The notes: a model not told the origin generated them from the sequence alone. A DNA stretch of 64,000 nucleotides from Isoetes taiwanensis (GCA_021234155.1 JAJEKV010000041.1:9257018-9321017); one strand, 5' to 3'. Counted from the first letter of the stretch, positions 19,946 to 32,800 are shown. Translations and numbers: made by a program.

Positions 19946-21984
19946 GAGTTCAAATTCCAGGAAATAATCTCATTAGAACCTCCAAATGTTTAAGGTGTTC
20001 CTGGCAAAACCTTCAACCTCAGTGGTTTAGAACCTCCCCGTTGCTTACGGCAATCACTTCGTGTGAAAAAATTCCAAGTAGAAAGCTCAAAAAGCAATTC
20101 TCAATCACTTGCAAGAAAAAATGCCAAATGCAAACAAGGATCTGCTTATGATTTTTGTTGCCTAAGCCACCTAAGATCCTTAGGAATGTTGGGCAAAAAG
20201 TCAAACAGATTTTGGTCAATGTAGATCACTAAAAAATGCACTCCTGACCAGGTCAAAATTTGGTCGATATCCCTGGCAGAGAGTGGATTTTTGTAACTCC
20301 AAAAAGGCAGTTGTTTTTTTGGATTTGATGTTTGGATCCTTTCTTAAAGTGTCTGTACACAATGCTCAAGTACTCTTTATGCAAAGAAACGTTGCAAATT
20401 GTCCTGGAAATTCAAGTTTAGGTCTGACAGACTGTTACAGAGTATAGATAGCAGGCTAGTCTTGACTTAATGGAGGCTTGAGAGTTCTTTTTTGTCTTTT
20501 GAAGTAAATACCAATGCTATCTATGCTCTTGCAGATCAGAGAATGCAAATTATCCTATGCAAATGCAAATATGGACTAGTTTGAGCAGATTTTGGGCCTA
20601 GTTTTACAAGCAGAGATCTCTATAATGTGTAAGCACCTTGATCAACACCCACCTATTCTGGCAACTATTCTTTGCAATAATTTCTCGTGCCTGAATGCAA
20701 AGGTCAACTCTTACATTTTCCATGATGCAAAATATATTGTCAAATGAAATCATTCACAAATATTTTCCCAAGGATCGGATTTTCATTCAGTTAAGAATCA
20801 CACAGCAAACAAATATAATCCCAAGCTCTATGTCTTGGGCGCAGGATCAAATAAAGTGTTCAGTCAGGTAATTCACAAAAATTATCAGAAATTCGTGCAT
20901 AATCTGGCTTCTGGAAGGCAAATCCAAGCTCAAGCCCTCGAAACTAGTCTTTCCTCAAAGAACCTCGATCAGTTTTTCGCCTCAAAGCCCTCGAAAAATC
21001 TCTGAGCCTTTTTTTGCCTTTCTAAAATCCTCTGTTCCGGCCCATTCTTGGCAAATCCTGGCCGGATCTTTGTTTTTTAGTTGGGTTAATGAGTTCTTGG
21101 TTCAATGTAGGCAAATCCGAAGCGTTTAGATCATGATTAAGCAGTTAATTCATGTGGTTTTTGCCGGATCTTGGCGTAGCAGGGGATTAGGGTTGTTGAA
21201 AATAAGCTAGATATATCCCACAGGCAAGTTTCGAAAAGAAAGGGCAAGGTATATAAGGAATAACACACACATTATTATTAATTATACGTGTTATGCCCAC
21301 GTGGGACTCGGTACCTCCACCGCCCCACACGCCCGGGTACCACGCGTGGCGGGGAGTGATTGGACAGGAGATCTAGGTCAGGGGGTTGGGTGGGTGGGTG
21401 GGGTAGATAGGGAAATTTTTTGCAAACCGTGTAGTCTGGCACATTTCCCAAGAAACCCATTTTGAAGGTCTATATGGACAATGTTTGAAAATTCTTTTTT
21501 GCAAAAAGGATCTTTTTTTATGCTCTCCATGATGGTGGAATCTTTTTTGCAAAACTAGATTTTTAATTTTTTGGCTCAAAGAGGGTATGGAAGTATGAGG
21601 TGGCAAGCAAGCAAGATGAGTTGGCAAGATGATGTTGACATGGCAAAAGGGGTGATGAGGTGTCAAACAACTTGGCAAGGAATATTTTTTCTAGTCAAAA
21701 CGCGGTGGAGGAGATGAATGTGACACGTGGGTGATGATGTGGAAGTGTTGGTGATGATGTGGCAAGATAACATGTCACCCTTAGGATCTTAACCAATTTA
21801 TTATGAGGAATCTTTGAAAAGAATGGAATTTTCAATGAGGTGACACGTGTGTGATGTGACATGGCAATGAAGATGATATGTATGATGATTTGGCCATTTT
21901 TAATTGATGACATGGGTCAATTTAATGCTAATGCATGTAAATTGCATCATTTAGGCAAATCTTTGACTTTTGTTGCCTCCCTTA
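19946..21984 (-). other. Long untranslated leader of Tat-like element (or unrecognised LTR part)
   Basis: No coding motif in 2 kb between gag and the right LTR copy. Long leaders are common in Tat elements. I looked for tRNA-complementary PBS words next to 21,985 and found none I trust. 21,700-21,860 has several near-repeats of GTGACACGTG with GATGATGTGG. Confidence 0.5.
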
Positions 21985-23782
21985 GGAATTTTTCACTTTC
22001 TCTCACCATTTGACTTCTAGAGAGAGGATTTGACCCTAGACCATAGGTATGGCCAAATCAAGTGAAAATGTTTGCTTTTACAAGATGGTGATAGTATGGT
22101 GGGTGTGTGAACTGTGAATGACATATGAAAGAGAAGTTTTGACTAGAAAAAAATCTCCTAGGCCAATTTGCTTTTGGGAAATGAAAGCTAGGCATGGAAT
22201 TTGAGGTCACATGGGTGTGTTTTCATGGTAAAGGATATGGAAGGTTGGGATGGAGATCATAGGATATAGTTATGCCAAGAACTCAAATGGAAACATCACA
22301 TACCAAGAACTCTTCAAGGGGTCTTCAAGTCTTCAAAGTCATCTTGCTTGAATCACCTTCCATAGCATGCTTTGATCTTTCATGAATGTCCTCACCTTGG
22401 TCTTCAAGTATCCACTTCATAATGTGCAAAGATGCATTCACTTCAAATGAATTGTGCTTGTGTATTTGTGTTCAAATCCAAGTGTAAGCATGAGTAAATA
22501 CATTGTGGGTTGCTATCCGGTACGATGCCGTTCTTGGCGCTCAGCGGCTAGGGCGGCCGTGAGAGAGGGGCCGCCCCTCTCTCTCCCATTCCGGCACTGC
22601 TGCATCACATAGAAGCTTACCAGGGAGGATTTCGGATGCTAGCAGAGGATTTGGCATGCTTCTGGAGCAAATCTTGCAATTTCTATGATGTTTTTTTCCT
22701 TGGAGTAGCTTCGCGGCGGATCCTTCCAGGTTTTGTGTTATGCCACTAACGTGGCTTTTCTCCTCTTTGCTTCCCAAAGCATAATGTTTTCTGTTCTGGA
22801 ATGAGAGGAATCAAGCAAATCCGACAGCCCTTACTTCCATTTCAATTTTTCAAACGGTTCTTGGGGAGGCAGATTCTTTTCCTTTCATGCAGAGACACAC
22901 CGAAATGGCGAATCTTGGCCTATAAGGTGGAGTAGATCTGATACTATTTCGGTAAGATAAGCCGCTACGGTTTGAGCATCAAAATTCTTAATTTTGAGAT
23001 TTTGTCCTATGAGGCAGACTATTTTCTTCTCCCCTCACAATACTTTCTTACTAGCGTAAAAGATTCAGGTTTACCAAGTTTGATCAGATTTTTCTTTCAA
23101 ATCGGAAGGTTTATTGTGGGTTTTCTTAGAAGTATTAAGGATTGAATCGAAGTTGTATAATACCGTATGCGAGCAAAAATAGCTTCTTCAAGTCTTTGAT
23201 GCTTGATTTAAATTTCCAAAACACGGAGCTTTCTCAAGTAATCATACTTGGATAGCCGCTCAAATCTTCGATGTTTGAGTGTAAGATTTTGGTACCGATA
23301 AGCCAAATTACGTGGTTTCCATTCTAAGTAATCTTGATAAGCTTGGAATAGGTGCACTTTCGATCTTTGCTATGTCGAGATGCTTGGAATTTAAATGCTA
23401 TCTTGATCGATGGATGTATAACTCCATCCACTTCTTATTACTTCGGGTTTTATGCTTGTGAATCTTCATACATTGAAAGAATTTTCGGGAGCCTTCTTTC
23501 CTAGCATCATCTTGGCTACTCTGGTTACCATACGGGAGATCTTATGCTATCAAGACTTATTTGCTATCAGAGCAGTATTTGGGCTTCATGTATATCAGTA
23601 AGCTTGTATTAGTAGAAAATGAAGATGTCGAGATTACTCCTGTAGTAATTCTCTACTAACATCAAGCATTGTACTTCTTTATTTATATATAATATAAAAA
23701 AAATCTCTTACCTTCAAAAAAAAAATAAAAAAAAATAAATACATTGTGCCTTGCTCTTCTATGCTGCCATAGCATGGCAGCA
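21985..23782 (-). repeat. 5' LTR of Tat-like element, split by a retroposon
   Basis: The LTR copy runs 21,985-22,507 and resumes at 23,749-23,782. Without the insert it is about 557 bp, the same as the left copy. Differences from the left LTR include an 11-base indel near 22,150 (AAATCTCCTAG) and scattered substitutions. Confidence 0.87.
22508..23735 (+). mobile_element. Poly(A) retroposon in LTR, 13-bp TSD
   Basis: 1,228 bp flanked by exact TAAATACATTGTG at 22,495-22,507 and 23,736-23,748. It starts in a GC-rich stretch (GGCCGCCCCTCTCTCTC near 22,570) and ends in an A-rich tail. A long TSD and an A-tail show insertion by LINE machinery. No RT or EN is encoded and I recognise no open frame, so it is a truncated or internally deleted LINE, or a long non-autonomous retroposon. 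Confidence 0.85.
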
Positions 23783-26700
23783 ATCCTCCAGCTTCTACTT
23801 CAGTATCTAGAATTGCTCCCTGTGAGTAGGGTAACTCTTGTCGGTCAGCCTAAGGGGATGATCAGCAAAGTCACCAAACTTCCCTTCTACCATTATACGA
23901 CGGGATAGTTCATACAACGTGTCATACCCAAAACCAATAGATACTCTCAGCTTAGAACGCTACATTAATTTATTGGTATCTAGAACCTTTGAGTAGTTAA
24001 CTTTCTATTATCTATTATTTCAATTCTATGCCAACCATCCTCGGGATGTTTATGAATGTAACATCACCGTATATGCTAGACTTACTCTAGCTATTTTCCC
24101 TGATTTAAACTCTTTTCATACTCCTTAGTACGATGTATCTAAGATAGTCAACTCCGACCATTGGGATAACTTGAATGTCTATCTCTGGTGGATCATACCT
24201 AACCCAATATCTTCGTATATAAGCATATCATCATGCTTATTCTTTAAACCTTGTCAAGTAATATTTCACTCGCCTTGTACGAATACTCTACAATCTTCCA
24301 ATTCAACATACGTCTGAATGTCACAATCGACATCCTTGATATCCTTACTAGTGTAGTATTTGATACTACTAAATCCTTCCAACATCCACAATCCCTATCG
24401 TGTAATTATGTGATATAGTAACATGTGTGAGCCAACCCTAAGTCTAGACTCATATGTGATTCGTTGACATAGCCACCTAGCTATGTTCATACTTGCCGCA
24501 AATGTATTTCCTCAACTCATCTATCTTGTACTATATACATATTGTGGTTTTGACACCACACTTTTTAGACTCTCTAACCTTGATCCTCAAGCTCTAGTCA
24601 CAAATTCCACAACAGCAGATGCCACCCTAAGTTCCTAGTGGACATGTTTAACTTCTAGTATAGGAACTCCTATCTTCATTATTTTCGTATTTATATGGAC
24701 TGTGAACTAAAAGTTCTATTATACATCATATCTTTTTCTTGTTATGTTTTACCATTAAATGGTCCTAGTACGCATATACCAACCCGGAGATACTCCTTGC
24801 GATACACACACGATACCAAGTCCATAGCACATTCTCCCTGGTGACATGTTCATTGGGCACCCACCTTGTTCATACTCCAGACTTTCGACTATTCAAAGTG
24901 TCCCTCCAAATTCTCTATAGTTGTTTACAACAACTTTCAAGCTCCTCTTGTCGCACACTTGCCATGTGGGTACATTATTTGCCTCCCTAATGTATCATTA
25001 GTTGGAGGTCAACTTTCCTTCATAGTATAGCTTCACCGAAGCTCCAACATATCTTGCAACTTTCAGACGATTGCGCCTTCTACTAGCAATTGTCATCTTC
25101 CATCCCAACTGTCTTATAGAATGCTTATTCTCGCCTTCATGCAGTGTCCAGTCTCTTATTCGGTGTCTCGATGCTCCCAACGAAGATATGATGCGTCCAT
25201 TTCCTTAACTTGTACCACACATGATGCCCATGCATTTGATCAATGTCATTAACCGTATCCACGTGGCTACGTGGTCATCTTACTCGGGCATACCCTCACA
25301 TCTATATTGCACACCTTAGGAACGTCAGCCTCCTTACGAAATGCAACTTATGCGTTATTTTATAACCTATATAGCTATAAAATGTCGGGTCAACATTCTA
25401 TACCTTCACCACCATTGTCGAAACCTACACTTCTAAAGTGATCTCCCTTTCATAAGCTGGGTACTTGTAATCCAGTTTCCACATTAGTATAGTACCTCTC
25501 TAACGTGGTATATGGCAAATAATCATATACCACTTCTCCCTCAGATGTAAGATGCCATAACCAGTCGCCTTCTACGTTGAATGCCATATATATGTCGCAT
25601 GATGATCAATCCTAGTCCAGTGATTCAATGGGATAACAAACATCGGCATACCAATTCTCTCGACTATCGATCCAAAATAAGGATACCTTACCACTCCATA
25701 TTCCCAACGTGCCACACTTCTACTTCAACCAAGAGTCCAGGACTTGCTCAACCATCATTATCCAACAAAACCCACAGACGCAATGTAAAGTGGTTGGGGG
25801 CAGGGCCCAACAAAGCAATGTAGTGTGGTGTGTGGTCACATGTCCAGTTGGATGCTGCCTAGTGGCGTGACGTTAAAATACTATCTATACTATCTATATA
25901 ACAGCCTCACGAAGCACCAGGCATGCTTTCGATGCTTCCACCATCGACACAATAGTTACATATCCTAGCCATAGCACCAGTCGACACCAACCTAGGCGCC
26001 GTCAACTTAACGGTGCCCCATAGAATGTCTCTGTCAAATGTATCTGTGCGATGTCAATGTAGGAATATATGTATGTCCGATAAATATATAGATATAACTA
26101 ATGAATTAATATGGGTGCTCATGTGAATGTAAACTATGATAAAGATAGAGAGTGTGAGTGTGGAAACATTAAACATAATCAAAAGGAGAGAGCTATTTAA
26201 ATACATAGTAAAATATAATAGAATGCGATAATTATGTATGTGTTACACAAACTATAGAAGGAATAACGAGAGTTACATTATGATTATAAAAAGGTTATGA
26301 ATAATAAATGATGAAGAACGTGTCTGTGTAATTAATGTCAAACTATATATGTAAAAATCGGAGATATAATGCAATATATAATTGTATTAAAGGATAAGTT
26401 CAAACGTGATGGGCATGTAAAACACTGAGGATAGCAATATATGAGTTGTTAAAACTGTAATGAAATAGGAAAACAAAATTTTGATACAAAATTAAATTAG
26501 GGCAGATTGTAATAAAACAAATTATAAAGTGAATGGAGAGTATAATAGACATATGGACAAAAGTTAATACGATTAGAAGGAGTTTGTAGTAAACAGTGCG
26601 AAAATTATGTGTATATTATATTAAAAGAAGAAATAGAAGTTGTCTATGTCTATAACCGTGTATAATATCTAATCAGCTACATCCGTGGGAATAAAGAGCG

Positions 26701-27061
26701 ATTTCTAAATTAGGACGCCTTCGTCTACGACTATTATGGGCCCATGTTCTTGTTGTGATATATATTTTCTAGTTGCCTTGCTAGGCCCTATAGGCCACAA
26801 TCTACCTCAATATGTCCGTTCTTTCGTAATTTAACTCTCCTTCTAGTTAATCACCTCACCTCAATGCTGAGGACAACATAAACCATTATGTCCCCTTTCT
26901 CGCAGAGTTATAAATTGCACATTACAAGTCATTTCAAACTTGATCACTTTGAACATGACAACGTCTGTGTGACTTATAATCTCACGCTATCTCTTTAAGG
27001 AGGGGAGACTTGTTGCCCTACAACAAGAGTAGTCTTGATGCTGAGGACAACATCATTTTTT
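23783..27061 (+). mobile_element. Very decayed gypsy-like interior
   Basis: No coding frame survives. The assignment rests on what follows: a PPT and a long LTR at 27,062-29,310 with the 3'-end context typical of plant chromoviruses (GATGCTGAGGACAACATC, a T-run, then AGGTGGGGAGAA). An earlier GCTGAGGACAACAT occurs near 26,869. Much of 23,800-25,900 is pyrimidine-rich and 26,040-26,660 is purine-rich and very AT-rich. The left limit is unknown. Confidence 0.4.
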
Positions 27062-27073
27062 AGGTGGGGAGAA
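27062..27073 (+). other. Polypurine tract
   Basis: AGGTGGGGAGAA lies directly before the LTR start TGTGACG, after a T-run. Confidence 0.75.
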
Positions 27074-29310
27074 TGTGACGTTCCACATATTTATACGCCT
27101 TTTTGAGTATAAATACATGACACGTCACTATGAATAATTAATGGCACATTAATTATTCATAAGCTAAGGTTAGCTATGTTAATCACTAATTATCAAGGTG
27201 GAAACCTAACCCTAAACCCTAATTCGAATTTAAGGCTTAACCTAATATTAAAAGGAGCTAAAATATTAAATTAATTAATGATAACCAATCTAGAATTGCC
27301 TCCTGACTCAAATCAATTGGGCAAGGCAGACCTGCTAACTTGGGACACCCAAATTGGGGTTTCTACCCCCAATTTGCCCCAATTCAATTTGGGGGCAGTT
27401 GGAGGTGGGGGGGGGGGAGCTTGTTCAACCAGCAGGGCATGGAGGACCTGAGAGATGGGAGATCTATCTCAAATACCGGTTAGTAGGCTTAGTTAGCTTG
27501 AGATTCTAGCTAGGAACTAACCCTTGCTTGTTAAATGGATGATTAGTCTCTCTATTTTATGTTCTAGATAAGATTGTGATGGATGTCTCAGATATGAATG
27601 CTCTCTTTCTGTTCCTCCTGTATTGTATGGGTGGGAGGGGGGGTAGAGACCTAAAGGCCATCTAGGATTAGATATGCTCCTACCCCTTAAATCCCATTAG
27701 ATGCGGCCTGTGCACAAGAGCCCACCTGGGGCCGGGTATGGGTCTGACACCTCCTGGGTTGCAGGAAACGTGCCTATATGGACGTCTTGGGCTCGATGGG
27801 CGCGCCTAGTGGTCCATGGATTTTGGGGGGTTCAAGTCGTGTATGGCTGCGTGTGCACTTAGTGGCACGTATTCTCTAGCACACCCAGGGATCCATTATG
27901 TTCGGGGAGGGGACACTTCTCTGATCTGCCTCATCGGACCGGGGAGATGTAACCCGGAGTAGTCTCATAGGGTGATTCCATGAGATTGTGTCTCCGGAAG
28001 GCTACAATCACGCGATAGCCTGTTTCAGCCTATCTGCAAAGTGTGCACAGGAGGGGCGGATGGAGTGGACTACCATAGTCATTGTTCTATGCCAGCCAAT
28101 GTCATGTTATACCTCTGTCTGCTGTTATCTTGAGGCCGTGACCGTCAGTCGACCCCATGGAGTCTGAGCCCGGGATAGAGCCCTTATTTATGGTGCGTTT
28201 CTTTACTTATGTTGGTATTCTGTTGTTAGTTCTATTGACGATGATGGGCCACCCTTCGTGGTGGTATATTATTTATTACTATTGTTGCCAGGTGCTAACA
28301 TGTATGTACGCTCCCGCTATATAGGATTTCCATAGAAGGCGTGGGACGAATGACACCTCCGCGACCTTCACCCGGACACTTAGCCTTCACAAGTGGTCCG
28401 AGCCAGACGGAGGGCCTTTCCATGGTGATGGATTCGCCATGGGAGGGTGATTTTTCCGTATTTATACGATGGGAGCATCGTATGGATTCGAAAATCGTCA
28501 CAGTGACTACAAGGCTCCACAGTGTGCTAGGCTTATAGTCGGTCCTCGCGTTTGGGGCCAGGTATGGGTCCGACACCTCCTGCGTTGTAGGAAACGTGCC
28601 TATATGGACGTCCTGGGCTCGATAAGTACGCCTAACGGTCCATGGATTTTGGGGGGTTCAAGTCGGGTATGGCTGCGTGTGCACCTAGTGTCACGTATTC
28701 TCTAGCACACCCAGGGATCCATTATGTTCGAGGAGGGGACACTTCTCTGACCTGCCTCATCAGACCGGGGAGATGTAACCTGGAGTAGTCTCATAGGGTG
28801 ATTCCATGAGATTGCATCTCCGGAAGGCTACGATCACGGATGGCCTGTTTCAGCTTATTTGCAAAGTGTGCACAGGAGGGGCAGATGGAGTGGACTACCC
28901 TAGCCATTGTTCTATGCCAGCCAATGTCATGTTATACCTTTGTCTCTGTTATCTTGAGGCCATGACCGTCAGTCGACCCCATGGAGTCTGAGCCCGGGAT
29001 AGAGCCCTTATTTATGGTGCGTTTCTTTAGTTATGTTGGTATTCTGTTGTTAATTCTATTGACGATGATGGGCCACCCTTCGTGGTGGTATATTATTTAT
29101 TAGTATTGTTGCCAGGTGCTAACATGTATGTAGGATTTCCATAGAAGGCGTGGGACGAATGACACCTCCGTAACCTTCACCCGGACGCGTGGCCATCACA
29201 AGTGGTCCGAGTCAGACTTAGGGCCTTTCCGTGGTGATGGATTCGCCATGGGAGGGGAATTTCTTGTATTTATACGATGGGAGCATCGTATGGATTCGGG
29301 GAGCGTCACA
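27074..29310 (+). repeat. Long LTR (TGTGACG...CGTCACA) with internal duplication
   Basis: It starts TGTGACGTTCC right after a PPT and ends AGCGTCACA, giving a 7-bp terminal inverted repeat TGTGACG/CGTCACA and the canonical TG...CA ends. A second CGTCACA end occurs at 28,496-28,502, so either the LTR is 1.43 kb followed by a partial second LTR, or it is 2.24 kb with an internal duplication. A run of 11 G lies near 27,407. No matching 5' LTR is in the window. Confidence 0.7.
27728..29298 (+). repeat. Tandem duplication of about 0.8 kb
   Basis: 27,728-28,488 is repeated at 28,554-29,296 (offset 826 at the start, 808 at the end because the second copy lost about 18 bp around GCTCCCGCTATATA). Both copies contain GGTGATGGATTCGCCATGGG. 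Identity is high, with scattered substitutions. Confidence 0.92.
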
Positions 29311-30704
29311 AGCCCGCGTGGCATGTTTGAACCACCTTGGCATGCTTGAGCCTAGGTGGCATGTTGGAGCCTAGGTGGCATGTTGGAGTCTAGGTGGCAT
29401 GTTGGAGCCTAGATGGCATATTTGAGCCACCTTGGCATGTTGGAGCCTAGGTGGCATGTTGGAGCCTAGGTGGCGTGCTTGAGCCATCTTGGCATGTTTG
29501 AGCCTAGGTGGCGTGTTTGAGCCATCTTGGCATGTTAGAGCCTAGGTGGCATGTTGGAGCTCGCGTGACATGTTTGAGCCACCTTGGCATATTTGAGCCT
29601 AGGTCGCATGTTGGACTCTAGGTGGCATGTTGGAGCCTAGGTGGCATGTTTGAGCCACCTTGGCATGTTGGAGCCTAGGTGGCATGTCGGAGCCTAGGTG
29701 GGGTGTTTGAGCCGCCTTGGCATGTTTGAGCCTAGGTGGCATGTTGGAGCCTGCGTGGCATGTTTGAGCCACCTTGGCATGTTTGAGCCTAGGCGGCATG
29801 TTGGAGCCTAGGTGGCATATTTGAGCCACCTTGGCATGTTGGAGCCTAGGTGGCGTGCTTGAGCCATCTTGGCATGTTTGAGCGTAGGTCGCGTGTTTGA
29901 GCCATCTTGGCATGTTTGAGCCACCTTGGCATGTTAGAGCCTAGGTGGAATGTTGGAGCCAGCGTGGCATGTTTGAGCGACCTTGGCATGTTTGAGCCTA
30001 GGTGGCATGTTGGACTCTAGATGGCATGTCGGAGCCTAGGTGGCATGCTTGAGCCACCTTGGCATGTTTGAGCCTAGGTGGCATGTTGGAGCCCGCGTGG
30101 CATGTCTGAGCCTAGGTGGCATGTTGGAGCCTAGGTGGCATATTTGAGCCACCTTGGCATGTTGGAGCCTAGGTGGCATGTTTGAGCCACCGTGGCATAT
30201 TGGAGCCTAGGTGGGATGTTGGAGCCTAGGTGGCGTGCTTGAGCCATCTTGGCATGTTTGAGCCTAGGTGGCTTGTTTGAGCCATCTTGGCATGTTTGAG
30301 CCACCTTGGCATGTTAGAGCATAGGTGGCATGTTGGGGCCCGCGTGGCATGTTTGAGCCTAGGTGGCATGTTGGACTCTAGATGACATGTTGGAGCCTAG
30401 GTGGCATGTTTGAGCCGCCTTGGCATGTTGAAACCTAGGGGGCATGTTAGAGCCCAGCGTGGCATGTTGGAGCCTAGGTGGCGTGTTTGAGCCATCTTGT
30501 CATGTTGATCCATCTTGGCATGTTTGAGCCACCTTGGCATGTTAGAACCTAGGTGGCATGTTGGAGCCCACGTGGCATGTTTGAGCCACATTGGCATGTT
30601 GGAGCCTAGGTGGCATGTTGGAGTCTAGCTGGCATGTTGAAGCCTAGGTGGCATATTGGAGTGTAGGTGGCATTTTGGAGCCTAGGTGGCATGTTTGAGC
30701 CACC
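29311..30704. repeat. 19-bp minisatellite
   Basis: About 73 tandem copies of a unit close to GGCATGTTGGAGCCTAGGT, with a second type in which GTTTGAGCCACCTT replaces the end, often alternating. It begins exactly at the LTR end and stops at GAGCCACC. Open frames across it (for example minus 29,599-29,913) exist only because three 19-bp units are 57 bases, and should not be read as proteins. Confidence 0.95.
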
Positions 30705-31721
30705 ACTGAAAGTTGATCTTTATCTTTTCAATAGGAGGAAACTTTATCTGCAAAGCTTTACTTTTAGTTAAAGGCATCGAATATATATAAAAAGGGGATA
30801 TCGATTGTTATTATTATCATTTTGTTTTATGTGGGAGGAGTTTTTTTTTTTTTTTTTTTTTTGGGGGACAAATCGTAGATCTAGACAACGATAGAACTTT
30901 GTTAACAACACAAAACTGATGAGGCGGACATACTGGAGAACATCAAAGTTACCCGACTAGCTCATTTGGAGTCTACGACTAATACCTTAAAAGCAGGCTA
31001 AGTAGAAATAGCATATCCCAAGGATGCATCCAATGAATATATCTTATATATAGCGATTCCTCCTGAAGAGTTGTTCAATAATCCTTTGTAAGAGATAAAG
31101 CCAAAATGCCTGCAACTACAAGAATTTTTTATTTATCTAAAATGCCAGTGTAATTTCCCTTGATCGGAGGCTAAAGTTTAGCAGTGATGATCAATTGCCA
31201 AAAGCCAGTTAAGCTAATATATAGCTTTATTAGTATAGCCTTTTAAATGTGGATCTAGTTGGGCTGTTAAGTATTATGCCATAACTATGGCTTGTATATG
31301 ATCCAGATTATCCAGTGTTTATTATCTTTCTGTATATTCAATGTTCTACAATGTCCAGAGAAGCCAAATTTCATATATCATTTCCTTTTTTTGAATATTT
31401 TTGTATGTATACTTACCTTTAGAGGTTTTTTCATCATTATTTGAAGTAAAACTATATAATTAGTCAATAGTCTCAGTAAATTAAAAGTATTTTTTGCCAC
31501 GTTATGAAAGCAAATATCCTTTTTATTATAATTGAATACCATGGGGCCAAAAACAAAGGAAAAAAATACTAAACAGACAAAAACCAACAAAAGATTGTCA
31601 ATGATATGCCAATGATGTGGCATGGGGCCGCGTTCACAAAGAGGTAAGCCTTTTAGGGCCAAAGATGGCCTTAGACCTTTTAGAACAAAAGTATACAAAC
31701 TATACAGTTGCGGAGGAAGAG
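30705..31721. other. AT-rich spacer with a poly(T) run
   Basis: About two dozen T at 30,840-30,863. No coding or repeat signal otherwise. The poly(T) followed by GGGGGACAA could be the reversed A-tail of a minus-strand retroposon, but I cannot find its other end. Confidence 0.4.
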
Positions 31722-32360
31722 CTCATTGACATTTTTTGCTGGCTGGGCACATGCATTTAGGCCATCCAATGCCAAGAGTGGGAATGCGATGCATGGCACT
31801 GCTAAAATGCCTCGAGGTGTTGTTGTCACGACCACTGTCAATGTTGCCAAAATTGTTGCTACACCTACTGCTGGAGCTAACAATGCTGCCCCTGACACTG
31901 CCACTATTGCTCAGGATGCTGATGTTGACACCCCTTGTGGTGCTACTATTTTTGCTGCTCCTCATGCTCTTGCATCCTGCCTGGTGTTGCCCCCCATGCT
32001 GCAGCTCCGAGTCCAATCCATAAATAGGAATTGTGCTCTCCAATGGTTTCCTAAAACTCTAGGGACTTTTTTTGGTAGAAGGAAGATAGTCTCAATTCCA
32101 TTGCTACAGACAAGGATTTCATCTTCCTTATGGAGATTGGGGAACATGCTAGGTACAGGATACCAGATCTGCCAAGCTATCAACATACTCATTGTTCAAC
32201 GAGTGCATAGACAAACAGGGACATATGTGGCATGATGTTACCAAACAAGCCTGGCGTCATTAGTGTCTTTGCAAAAGATAGGCAATCATAACTGTTACCT
32301 ATAGGTCCGAGTGCAGAGCCGCAATGGCGACACCCTCTTTCTGGCAGCATAGTAAACTTT
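31722..32360 (+). mobile_element. LINE relic (leader and endonuclease start)
   Basis: This region aligns with the LINE at about 9,790-10,370. Shared words include AATAGGAATTGTG, ACAGTCTCAA / ATAGTCTCAATTCC, TCATCTT-CTTATGGAGA, CATGCT-GG-ACAGG and CAACCCTCTTTTTCTGG / GACACCCTCTTTCTGG. It covers the leader and the first half of the endonuclease, is AT-shifted relative to the 9-kb copy and has no open frame, consistent with long decay by C-to-T change. Confidence 0.8.
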
Positions 32361-32529
32361 TCTACTATGTTCTGCATATTCTGATTGATCATGTCCCTCT
32401 TAGAGATCTAGATGTCAAATGGTTTAGACAACAAATAGGACTTGTAAGCCAGGTATGACGAGAGAGTAGCGCTTGACTTTCTTGATCCAAATGTTGAACT
32501 GTTGATCATGTGCTCTGGGGAAATGGAAT

Positions 32530-32800
32530 TGACAGGAGCCTCGCCTATTTAGTCTGGATATTGCTTCAAATATAGCATATGGCTGCATTGACAAAGTAAG
32601 CGCATCTGACATTGAAGCAGCTGCAAAGCAAGCAAATGCCAGGAATACAAGACAATGGTAGATAATGCTCGACTAAGTGGAGGACAGAAGCAAAGAATAG
32701 CAATTGCTAGAGCCTTATTACGGAACCCAAGGATATTAATTCTGGATGAAGCAACTAGTGCTTTGGATGTGGAAAGCGAGCATTTCTTTGAGGATTGTTG
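32530..32800 (+). pseudogene. ABC transporter (ABCB/TAP type) nucleotide-binding domain fragment
   Basis: Plus-strand translation gives EPRLFSLDIASNIAYG and [13 protein letters not shown]. Then, after a loss of roughly 20-30 bases and a frame change, [17 protein letters not shown], then [20 protein letters not shown] and DVESEH. These are the Q-loop follow-on, the LSGGQ signature, Walker B (ILILDE) and the D-loop (SALD) of an ABCB half-size transporter. Walker A is absent. The segment is intron-free here and ends at the D-loop, so it is a captured or processed fragment. Confidence 0.87.

Larger units (their letters stand above)
13490..23782 (-). mobile_element. Ty3/gypsy element, Tat-like, with inverted RT block
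   Basis: Minus-strand element between direct LTR copies at 13,490-14,047 and 21,985-23,782. Right to left it holds a 2-kb leader, gag, three zinc knuckles, protease, archaeal-type RNase H, an inverted RT block (coding on the plus strand), RNase H and integrase. The extra RNase H and the integrase text (YFTKWAEAVPL) point to the non-chromoviral Tat/Athila branch. The right LTR has a later 1.2-kb retroposon insertion. I could not identify a PBS, and the LTRs may be longer than the part shared here because the left copy is cut by the LINE. Confidence 0.88.

Noticed and set aside
27205-27230. CCCTAAACCCTAA telomere-like repeat
   Set aside because: Only about two units, inside an LTR; not a telomere or clear interstitial array.
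29599-30597. Minus-strand open frames of repeated ...HATxxxxxQ peptides
   Set aside because: They arise because three 19-bp minisatellite units are 57 bases; no independent coding evidence.
31736-32023. Leu/Met-rich 95-codon frame as a membrane peptide
   Set aside because: Shadow of a decayed LINE leader with simple CTG-like composition.
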